Of a DNA stretch of 64,000 bases, positions 27,156 to 35,410 are shown in pieces. The notes below the pieces were generated by a model, which saw only the letters and a program-made list of their open reading frames with translations, was not told the origin of the DNA and ran no database searches. This DNA comes from Gammaproteobacteria bacterium (GTDB lineage: Bacteria > Pseudomonadota > Gammaproteobacteria > GRL18): the NCBI GenBank assembly GCA_026994225.1, contig JALWRI010000005.1, forward strand, positions 62,001 to 126,000, in the 5' to 3' direction. Made by a program: the position numbers and the translations under genes. Every line of letters starts with the position of its first letter. Within the stretch, counting starts at the first letter, position 1.

Positions 27156-30100
27156 ATGGATAATATTATCCCCGAATATAATATTCAAGAATTATTATAT
27201 CAATCTCCCCATACCCGTATTTATCGTGCTACTTTGCAGACTGCTCCGCAACAATCTTATATACTAAAAGTGCTTAACCATAATTACCCCCGTGCAGAAT
27301 ACCTTAGCCACTTCCAACGTGAATACCAAATATTAAAAAAATTAGATTCTGAATATATTATTAAAGCCTATGATTTTTCTCCCTTAAATAATAGTTTTTT
27401 TATTTCTTTAGAGGATTTTAATGCTCTCTCATTGGACAATTATTTACAACAACATCCCCTTTCTATCGTTGATTTTTTATCCTTAGCTATAAAAATTTGC
27501 CAAGCACTTAAAGCTGTACATCAACAAGATATTATTCATAAAGATATTAATCCCTCCAATATTGTCTATAACCCTATTACTAAAATCATAAAAATTATTG
27601 ATTTTGGTATTGCTACATCACTACATAGAGAACAAAGTAACACCTTATCTTCTAAACAATTAGAAGGTACATTATTATATATTTCTCCTGAACAAACGGG
27701 AAGAATAAATCGCTATATTGATTATCGTAGTGATTTTTATGCACTTGGTGTCAGTTTTTATGAGATGCTTACTGGAGCATGTCCTTTTACAAAAAACACC
27801 CCTATTGATTTAATTTATGCACATATTGCAAAAGCACCTCTTCCTCCTCATAAAAAATGTACCACAATTCCTCTAATAGTTTCACAAATTATTATGAAAC
27901 TATTAGAAAAAAATGCTGAAAATCGTTATCAAAGTCATCACGGCATTATCCACGATTTACAGCTTTGTATCGACACCATAGATACCAATCAGCATATTTC
28001 TCTATTTCCTTTAGCTCAGCAAGATATGATAGCCAATCTATATATTCCTGAAAAACTTTATGGAAGAAAAAAAGAATTAAAAATTTTATCACAAAGTATT
28101 GATCATATCTTTTCTGGAAAAAGTGAAGTGATATTTATTTCAGGCTATTCAGGAATAGGGAAAACATCGTTAGTACAAGCAATACAAGATATTATTACTC
28201 AAAAAAAAGGTTTTTTTATTCAAGGAAAATTTGATCAATTACAAAGAGATGTCCCTTATATTCCTTTTAAACAAGCATTTAAATCTTTAATTGAACAATT
28301 TTTGGTAGAATCTGAACAAACTATTTCTTTTTTAAAAGAAAAAATATTACAACAGTTAAAAAATAATGCACAAGTCATTATTGATCTTATTCCTGAATTA
28401 ACATTATTAATAGGAGAACAACCAGAACCAGAAACCTTACCCGTTGCAGAAGCAAAAAACCGTTTCCAAAAGACCTTACAACAATTTATAAGTATTTTTC
28501 CTCAAAAAAAATATCCACTGGTTTTTTTTATTGATGATATGCAATGGACGGATTTACCCTCATTAACACTATTAGAGAAAATATTAGCCTCTCATCCTGG
28601 CGATTATTTACTTTTTATTATGGCTTATCGTGATAATGAAATCACAACAGGGCATCCTTTTATCCATTTTATGCAAACAATCAAAGAAAATAATACACCC
28701 GTTACACATTTACCCTTACAGCCTTTAAAACTAAGAGATTATTGTCATTTATTAGAAGATACTTTTGGCTCAGAAAAAAAAATTAACGCCCTTGCTGCCA
28801 TACTAGAAAAAAAAACGCAAGGAAACCCCTTTTTTTTAAAACATTATTTACAAACTTTATCTAGTAAAAAGCTCATTGATTATCAAATCGAAATGCATTC
28901 ATGGCAATGGGATATTACTGCTATTCAGAATGCCCATATCAGTGATAATGTCATTGATTTAATGATTAAAAAAGTACATCAATTACCCAAAACAACACAA
29001 ATATTACTACAATATGCAGCGATCTTGGGTAATACCTTTGAATTGCGTATACTTGCTACTATTTTCCAAGAAAATATATCCGAAACGGCCAATATTATTT
29101 GGCCAGCATTGAAAGAAGAATTATGTATTCCTATAGATAACAATTATAAATATTTTAATAATCCAACATTATCTATTCAATATACCTTTCAGCATGATCG
29201 CATACAACAAGCTATTTATAGCCTTATTCCTCAAGAAAAAAAAATACTCTTACATTTACAATCAGGACGATTATTATATACTAGCTATCAATCACATCTT
29301 GATAAAGATAATACTTTATTTACTATCTGTAATCATTTTAATTATGCTGAACGCTTAATCACAGAATATGATGAGCAACTTTGTTTAGTAACATTAAATT
29401 TACAAGCAGGAATAAAAGCAAAAAATTCTTCTGCGTATAAAATAAGCCTTAATTATTATCAATATGCTCTAAATTATTTACAACGTATTCATCCCAATAC
29501 ATTAATATGGCAACAACATTATCCGTTGATCTTACAATTACACCAAGAACGTAGTGAAGTCGCTTATATTGATAATGATTACGCTATCATGCAAGAAAGT
29601 ATCCAGGCTGTTTTAGATAATGCCACAACACTGCTAGATAAAATTCCCGTATATGAAATTCAAATACAATCAAATATTGCACAAGGCGATCCTGACACAG
29701 CATTAAAAACCGCCGTTTATGTCATTAAATTATTAGGCATTACTCTCCCTTATCCTGTCAAAAAATGGCAGCTACTCCAACCTATTATCCACACCTATCT
29801 TTTATTACAACATAAAACCACATCACAATTACTCCATTTACCTCCTATGGATAATCCAGAAAAAATTGCACTTATGCGTATTCTTTGTCGTGTTAGCTCT
29901 GCTGCATACATCGCTAATCCAGAGCTGAGTGCATTAATTTGGGCAAATATGGTACAACTTTCTCTTAGTTATGGTCATTGTGCCTTTTCTGCCTTTGCTT
30001 ATGCAGCGTATGCTATTATCATAGGTGGTATATTAAATAAACCTGAAAAAGCCTATGATTTAGCTATTTTTGCTGAAAAATTATTATCTGAACAAAAAGA

Positions 30101-32468
30101 AAAAGCCCTATATACTCGTACTAGCTTTGCTATTAATACCTTTTCTCGCCATTGGAAAGAACCACTTAAAAATACCTTAACACCCTTGTTAAAGGCATAT
30201 CAAAATGGCTTATATAATGGCGATATTGAATATGCTACTTATTCTCTTTATTCCTATACAAATTACCATATATGGATAGGTAAAAAGCTAAACATCATTG
30301 CCGATTTATTTTCTTCCCATCATCCTAATATGGAAAGTTTACAACAAAATACCACCCATTATCGTTATAATATTTATCGACAATTTGTTAATAATCTACA
30401 AGGTTACACACATCATCCCACTCACCTGCAAGGTGATTATTATGATGAAGATATTGCTTGCACTATCCATAAAAAAATGAATGATAAAACGACATTAGGT
30501 ATTTATGCTATTTGTAAAGTTATTCTTTATTATCTCCATGATGAGATTTATAACGCATACAAATATACTCTTATGGTTAAAAAATATATGGATACTATGC
30601 CAGGACTTGCTTCAACAAGCAGTTATTATTTTTATGAAACACTAGTATTATATGCGCTGTTAAAAAAAAAGACATTCTCTTCATATAACATAAAAAAAGC
30701 AGCTATTACTACACATATTTATTTAAATTTATCTAAAGTAAAAAAACTTGCCCACCTTGCTCCTGATAATTTTTTACATCGCTATTATTTATTACTTGCT
30801 GAAAAATATGCCTATCATACTATTTCTTATTTTCATACTAAAAGTATCGACTATTTTGATAAGGCTATTTATCATGCCAATCAACAAGAGCATTTATTTG
30901 ATAAGGCTTTAGCGAATGAACTAGCGGCAAAATATTATCTGCGCCAGCAACGATTAAAAATAGCACAACTATATATGACAGATAGCCATTATAGCTATCA
31001 ACAATGGGGGGCAAAAACAAAAGTAAACCACCTGTTAAATAGCTATAATGATTTATTACACTGTCATACTACTGATGATACGACAGTATTACTCACTACT
31101 AATAGTATTAATACTCATCATCAATATAGTAAAATTTTAGATTTAGAAAGTATTATTGCTTCTTCTATGTTGCTATCTAATGAGAATAAACTCAGCCAGT
31201 TACAACAAAAAATACTGACTCTGATTATTAAAAACTCAGGCGCTGAACAGACGCTCTGGATTACCTATGAAGATAACACACTCTATTGTAGAGCCAGTTA
31301 CCAAGAAGAAACGAATATTTATCAAGAATATGAACCTACTATACAACCACCATTTCCTTGCTCTGTTTTATATTATGTCATTCATACACACCATCCATTA
31401 ATTCTTACTGATGCCAGCCATGATGAGCGTTTTAATAAAGATACTTATATTAAAGAAAACAATATAAAATCTGTGCTATGTTTACCTGTCTTATCCCAGC
31501 AACGTTTATTAGGATTATTATATTTGGAAAATAATCTAAGCAGTCATATTTTTATGGATGAACATCTAAAACTAATACAACTTCTTGCAGGGCAAATTGC
31601 TATCTCATTAGAAAATGTCTATTTATACCAACACCTAGAAGACAAAGTGAAGCAACGCACTGAAGAATTAACTAATACCGTAAAAAAATTAAAGCAAAGT
31701 CAAAATCGTTTAATACAATCAGAAAAGATGGCATCTGTATCAAAATTAGTTGCTGGCATAGCACATGAAATCAATACACCTATCGCCATAGGCTTAACTG
31801 CTGCGCATCAGTTAATAGCTGTCAGTAATAAAATTAATAACATGTTATCATCTTCTCAACAATTACCCGATTACCAATTATTACAAAAAGAACTTTTAGA
31901 ACATACCAATATTAGTCAGCTTATTATTAATAATTTACAACGTACTGCTGAATTAGTAAAAAGTTTTAAACAAATATCGGTCGACCAATCTAGTGAAAAA
32001 ATACGGAATTTTGAGTTAAAAAATTATATTAATCATATTCTTATGACCTTAAGCCCACAGCTTAAACAAATGCCACATAATATTATATTAAAATGTCCTG
32101 ATGCGATAACATTACATAGTTATCCTGGCGTTTTATCACAAATTCTGACCAATCTCATATTAAATGCGTGCCATCATGCCTTTCATTCTGAACAAGCAGG
32201 GGAAATTATTATTACCGTAGAACGTATTTCACAAGCAAGTATATTATTACGTATTTGTGATAATGGTAAGGGAATTCATACAGACTATTTACGACACATT
32301 TTTGAACCTTTTTTTACCACTGCTGGAAATTCGGGGGGGACAGGATTAGGCCTACATATTGTCGCAAATTTAGTCACACAAAAATTACATGGATCGATCC
32401 GTTGTGAAAGCCATATCAATCATGGCAGTTGTTTTATTATGAAAATACCTACCAACAGCCTACAATAA
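27156..32468 (+). CDS. Ser/Thr kinase-AAA ATPase-GAF-histidine kinase (1770 aa)
   Basis: This is a very large signalling protein of the type common in cyanobacteria and some sulfur bacteria. Domains in order: a eukaryotic-type protein kinase (about 5-270; HKDINPSN near 128, DFG near 149, SPEQTGR activation segment); an AAA/predicted ATPase (about 298-570; Walker A GYSGIGKTS near 330, Walker B FFIDDMQW near 460); a long helical, TPR-like middle (about 600-1330); a GAF domain (about 1360-1490); a coiled coil; HisKA with GIAHEINTPIA (His near 1535); and HATPase_c with NLILNACHHA, DNGKGI and GGTGLGLHIV (to about 1768). All catalytic motifs appear intact. There is no membrane segment and no receiver. 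The upstream hybrid kinase, with two receivers, is a natural partner. The start has no good ribosome binding site, suggesting translational coupling. Confidence 0.94.
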   Translation: MDNIIPEYNIQELLYQSPHTRIYRATLQTAPQQSYILKVLNHNYPRAEYLSHFQREYQILKKLDSEYIIKAYDFSPLNNSFFISLEDFNALSLDNYLQQHPLSIVDFLSLAIKICQALKAVHQQDIIHKDINPSNIVYNPITKIIKIIDFGIATSLHREQSNTLSSKQLEGTLLYISPEQTGRINRYIDYRSDFYALGVSFYEMLTGACPFTKNTPIDLIYAHIAKAPLPPHKKCTTIPLIVSQIIMKLLEKNAENRYQSHHGIIHDLQLCIDTIDTNQHISLFPLAQQDMIANLYIPEKLYGRKKELKILSQSIDHIFSGKSEVIFISGYSGIGKTSLVQAIQDIITQKKGFFIQGKFDQLQRDVPYIPFKQAFKSLIEQFLVESEQTISFLKEKILQQLKNNAQVIIDLIPELTLLIGEQPEPETLPVAEAKNRFQKTLQQFISIFPQKKYPLVFFIDDMQWTDLPSLTLLEKILASHPGDYLLFIMAYRDNEITTGHPFIHFMQTIKENNTPVTHLPLQPLKLRDYCHLLEDTFGSEKKINALAAILEKKTQGNPFFLKHYLQTLSSKKLIDYQIEMHSWQWDITAIQNAHISDNVIDLMIKKVHQLPKTTQILLQYAAILGNTFELRILATIFQENISETANIIWPALKEELCIPIDNNYKYFNNPTLSIQYTFQHDRIQQAIYSLIPQEKKILLHLQSGRLLYTSYQSHLDKDNTLFTICNHFNYAERLITEYDEQLCLVTLNLQAGIKAKNSSAYKISLNYYQYALNYLQRIHPNTLIWQQHYPLILQLHQERSEVAYIDNDYAIMQESIQAVLDNATTLLDKIPVYEIQIQSNIAQGDPDTALKTAVYVIKLLGITLPYPVKKWQLLQPIIHTYLLLQHKTTSQLLHLPPMDNPEKIALMRILCRVSSAAYIANPELSALIWANMVQLSLSYGHCAFSAFAYAAYAIIIGGILNKPEKAYDLAIFAEKLLSEQKEKALYTRTSFAINTFSRHWKEPLKNTLTPLLKAYQNGLYNGDIEYATYSLYSYTNYHIWIGKKLNIIADLFSSHHPNMESLQQNTTHYRYNIYRQFVNNLQGYTHHPTHLQGDYYDEDIACTIHKKMNDKTTLGIYAICKVILYYLHDEIYNAYKYTLMVKKYMDTMPGLASTSSYYFYETLVLYALLKKKTFSSYNIKKAAITTHIYLNLSKVKKLAHLAPDNFLHRYYLLLAEKYAYHTISYFHTKSIDYFDKAIYHANQQEHLFDKALANELAAKYYLRQQRLKIAQLYMTDSHYSYQQWGAKTKVNHLLNSYNDLLHCHTTDDTTVLLTTNSINTHHQYSKILDLESIIASSMLLSNENKLSQLQQKILTLIIKNSGAEQTLWITYEDNTLYCRASYQEETNIYQEYEPTIQPPFPCSVLYYVIHTHHPLILTDASHDERFNKDTYIKENNIKSVLCLPVLSQQRLLGLLYLENNLSSHIFMDEHLKLIQLLAGQIAISLENVYLYQHLEDKVKQRTEELTNTVKKLKQSQNRLIQSEKMASVSKLVAGIAHEINTPIAIGLTAAHQLIAVSNKINNMLSSSQQLPDYQLLQKELLEHTNISQLIINNLQRTAELVKSFKQISVDQSSEKIRNFELKNYINHILMTLSPQLKQMPHNIILKCPDAITLHSYPGVLSQILTNLILNACHHAFHSEQAGEIIITVERISQASILLRICDNGKGIHTDYLRHIFEPFFTTAGNSGGTGLGLHIVANLVTQKLHGSIRCESHINHGSCFIMKIPTNSLQ

Positions 32469-32487
32469 AAATAACCACAACAAAGCT

Positions 32488-32640
32488 ATGGTAACATTAC
32501 AATATAATAATACCTTTTTACTTTTTGAAGGTAAAGAGCTTCTCGAAGGAGAATATTGGTTCTGGTTTGGAGTACGTTTTGCCGATGGCAATATTGTTTA
32601 TAATCAAAATATCCCAGGACATTTCACTGTGCAACCATAG
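32488..32640 (+). CDS. Small ORF, 50 aa, unknown function
   Basis: ATG 32488 to TAG 32640, starting 19 bases after the giant kinase stop and on the same strand. The product begins MVTLQYNNTFLLFEGKELL and ends PGHFTVQP. It is aromatic and acidic with no membrane segment or signal peptide. It reads like a beta-strand-rich fragment, perhaps the end of a larger decayed domain. No clear ribosome binding site. I recognise no family; it may be a real last cistron of the kinase operon or a remnant. Confidence 0.45.
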   Translation: MVTLQYNNTFLLFEGKELLEGEYWFWFGVRFADGNIVYNQNIPGHFTVQP

Positions 32641-32650
32641 CTCAACATTT

Positions 32651-32692
32651 GCACAAACCTGCCCTTTTAAGGGCGGGTAGTTGACAAGCTGC
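32651..32692. repeat. Hairpin element between convergent genes, related to 25327-25365
   Basis: The sequence cctgccc-ttttaa-gggcggg (32659-32678) forms a GC-rich hairpin with one mismatch, in the gap between the plus-strand kinase operon and the minus-strand lipoprotein gene. It overlaps the last codons of the latter (stop 32667-32669). It shares aaacctgc, gtagtt and a trailing gct with the element upstream of the NRPS. It may act as a bidirectional terminator, although no long T-run follows. Confidence 0.5.
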
Positions 32693-34283
32693 TACGGTAG
32701 AAATACCTATCCAACAAATACGCATCATCAAAATGTCGTTCTCCCGTAAAGGCAGTCGGTTGGTTCCCCCATTGCATCATAGCACCTAAATGGTACACAC
32801 CTATTGGCCATGCCATATTCCCTATTAAACGTTCTGAGCCTACCACCATTCCATGACTATCAAAAAGACTACGTCGTAGGCTTGATAGCGTATCCATACT
32901 ACGCAACTGTTGATAATCTGCAAATTGATAAGCTATAGAGCGTAATAGCCCCTTTTTTTTCTGTTTTTTTAATGTATTAATAGTGTCATCATCGTCATAT
33001 TTTGGTTTTGGCTTCAAATAAGGGTAGACCCTATCTATAAAATGTGTTTTATGTGCTACTCGTAATATTAATGGTGTCTCTACCGGGAAATCAGTATCCT
33101 GCTGAGGGGCAAACATTTTTTCACCTAATTCCTTTTGTTTTCGTTTACGTATTTTCACCTTGTTGGTAGGATAAAACATATGATAACAACCACAACTATG
33201 AATACTATCATATATCAATGGTATCCCATCCTCATCTAACGTCACTCGCCAAATAATACTCGACATATTGCCTGCTTCTTTATCTATCCATCCTGTATGT
33301 GTTCTTGCTGGAAGCCAATTAACATAATTAAGTTGTAGTAATATTTTACCTGCAAAGCGGGTATAGGAAATATGCCTAAAGACAGTAGGACGGGTAATAT
33401 CAACGGTGGGTTTATCACTATAAGAGGGCCAAACCGGTTTTCCCATATAATCATCGGGATGAGCGACATCTATCTCATAAATGGGTGCAAATGCCTCAAA
33501 TAAACGTCTTATTTCCCCCTTGCCTGGACGAGGTATATGGAAAGGATTGTTTGCACTAAGTTTTAAAATTGCTTTTATTTCTGTTGTTTTTGCAGGATAT
33601 TTTTGTACCGTAGTATAACGTACTAATTCCCCCTTTACGGGTAATTGCTGTAACGGTTTGTAATAATTACGTTGCACTTTACGATAACTTTTATTAATAG
33701 GCATTTCCATTGCTTTTTTAGTAAGGGGATAAATACCAAAAAAACGTTTTATACTAGAATAACTACTAGGGGTTATAGCATGTTGCAATAAATATTGACG
33801 ATTTTCAGGTAATGCCATATCGTATTGCATTAAAATATTGGCACAGGCTGTTTCTGTTGCCACCAAATCCGCTTTAAGTATTTGCGAATATTTAGCACTT
33901 ATCCATTGCCGATTATGCTGATTTAGATTCGCTATTTCCACTTGCCAGGCATTTTCTGCTTGCTCACGTAATAATTCTAACCAAAAATGAAAGGGGGCTT
34001 GTTGATCCGCTGTTATCTCATCACGAAAACTAGATAAAAAACGGTTAGTACGTAAATAAGGAAAGTGTGCAATTTTTACTGCTTGCCGATCATTTATTTT
34101 TTGTATATCTATTAGATCAGCAAGATCTGTATAAAAATTATCACATTGTTGCAATGTCAGTGTCTGTTGTATATTACGATGTAAGGGATTAAATACCTGA
34201 CTACATGCAGATAAACTAACACTGATTATTATTCCCCAATACCATCTATATCTACTATTACAGGATAATCGCTTATTGTTCAT
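32667..34283 (-). CDS. Putative lipoprotein of unknown function (538 aa)
   Basis: The N-terminus has a basic stretch, a hydrophobic segment and the lipobox LSAC with Cys at residue 27, so a lipid-anchored envelope protein is likely. The rest is soluble and rich in aromatic and basic residues. A distinctive HSCGCYH motif lies near residues 358-366 and could bind metal. I recognise no family and propose no function. It begins 5 bases after the REC-kinase gene ends and closes the long minus-strand run, so it is probably the last gene of that transcript. Its C-terminal codons overlap the 32651-32692 hairpin. Confidence 0.85.
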   Translation of the reverse strand: MNNKRLSCNSRYRWYWGIIISVSLSACSQVFNPLHRNIQQTLTLQQCDNFYTDLADLIDIQKINDRQAVKIAHFPYLRTNRFLSSFRDEITADQQAPFHFWLELLREQAENAWQVEIANLNQHNRQWISAKYSQILKADLVATETACANILMQYDMALPENRQYLLQHAITPSSYSSIKRFFGIYPLTKKAMEMPINKSYRKVQRNYYKPLQQLPVKGELVRYTTVQKYPAKTTEIKAILKLSANNPFHIPRPGKGEIRRLFEAFAPIYEIDVAHPDDYMGKPVWPSYSDKPTVDITRPTVFRHISYTRFAGKILLQLNYVNWLPARTHTGWIDKEAGNMSSIIWRVTLDEDGIPLIYDSIHSCGCYHMFYPTNKVKIRKRKQKELGEKMFAPQQDTDFPVETPLILRVAHKTHFIDRVYPYLKPKPKYDDDDTINTLKKQKKKGLLRSIAYQFADYQQLRSMDTLSSLRRSLFDSHGMVVGSERLIGNMAWPIGVYHLGAMMQWGNQPTAFTGERHFDDAYLLDRYFYRSSLSTTRP

Positions 34284-34288
34284 ATTTG

Positions 34289-35410
34289 CTACTCTCTGGA
34301 TGGATCAATAGGTATACTAAACGTAAAGGTTGCTCCTTGTCCAAGATCACTCTTTACATCTAATTGACCACCATGTTTAGCTATAATTTTACTAGCTATA
34401 AATAATCCTAAGCCGGTACTTTTTTCTCCATCCGCAGGTGTATTATCTGTTGTCGTGTAGGCTTGGAATAACGACTTTTGAGCCTCTTTTGAAATACCTT
34501 GCCCTTCATCTTGTACACTACATTGCATCATATTTCCAGATTGGAATACGGATACCGTGATAGTGGCCCCCAATGGAGAAAACTTGATTGCATTTTCTAA
34601 TAAATTATCAATCACCTGACTGACACGATTTTTATCTAATCCTATTTCTGTCATTGGCATATAATCAATTTTAAACGTAATTTGTTTTTGTTTCGCTTTA
34701 AATTGACACAAATCAATACGTGATTGTACTAGATGTGATAATTCCAGCGTTTGATAAGAAAGTTGTAATTGTCCTCTTTCAATGACACTGCGATCAAGTA
34801 AATCATCGACTAACGTTAACATTTCATGGCTGGCAGAAGAAATAATCTGCATATAGTCATAAATAGGTGTATCTTTATTCCCTTGTTTTTTTATTTCATC
34901 TTTAACCATATCACAATAGCCCAAGATACCACTTAAAGGATTACGTAAATCATGTGCGGCCATACCAATAAATTTATTTTTATCTTCATTAAGACAGATT
35001 AATTCTTGCATTGATGCACGTAATTGTAATTGCGTTTTCACTCTAGCATGTACTTCTTCTTGTCGAAATGGTTTGGTAATATAATCAACCCCCCCTACAT
35101 TAAATCCTTGTATAATATCTGCTATTTCAGTCTTTGCAGTAATAAAAATAACCGGTATATCACTTAATTTTTCCTTACCTTTTAAAGTGCTACAGGTTTC
35201 AAACCCATCCATACCTGGCATCATAACATCTAATAAAATCAAATCAGGTAAAAAATGCTCTGCTACCTTAATAGCCTTTTCTCCAGTCTGTGCTATGGCT
35301 AACTTGTATCCTGTAGGTCTTAATGTTTTAGTTAATACATCAATATTTGCTGGTGTATCATCAACTAATAATATTTTCATATTATCTAAATACAAATTAT
35401 TCTGTTCCAT
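34289..35410 (-). CDS. Receiver-histidine kinase (REC-HisKA-HATPase)
   Basis: This 373-residue soluble protein has an N-terminal receiver (ILLVDDTPAN, LILLDVMMPGMDG, Lys in TKPF), HisKA with MAAHDLRNPLSGILGY and HATPase_c with NLLENAIKFS, DEGQGIS and STGLGLFIA. Architecture is as in kinases driven by an upstream phosphodonor. Its start overlaps the end of the 860-residue hybrid kinase by 14 bases. A second in-frame ATG (MKILLVDD) lies 10 codons in, but AGG upstream of the first supports 35410. It probably works with the membrane hybrid kinase encoded before it. Confidence 0.92.
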   Translation of the reverse strand: MEQNNLYLDNMKILLVDDTPANIDVLTKTLRPTGYKLAIAQTGEKAIKVAEHFLPDLILLDVMMPGMDGFETCSTLKGKEKLSDIPVIFITAKTEIADIIQGFNVGGVDYITKPFRQEEVHARVKTQLQLRASMQELICLNEDKNKFIGMAAHDLRNPLSGILGYCDMVKDEIKKQGNKDTPIYDYMQIISSASHEMLTLVDDLLDRSVIERGQLQLSYQTLELSHLVQSRIDLCQFKAKQKQITFKIDYMPMTEIGLDKNRVSQVIDNLLENAIKFSPLGATITVSVFQSGNMMQCSVQDEGQGISKEAQKSLFQAYTTTDNTPADGEKSTGLGLFIASKIIAKHGGQLDVKSDLGQGATFTFSIPIDPSRE

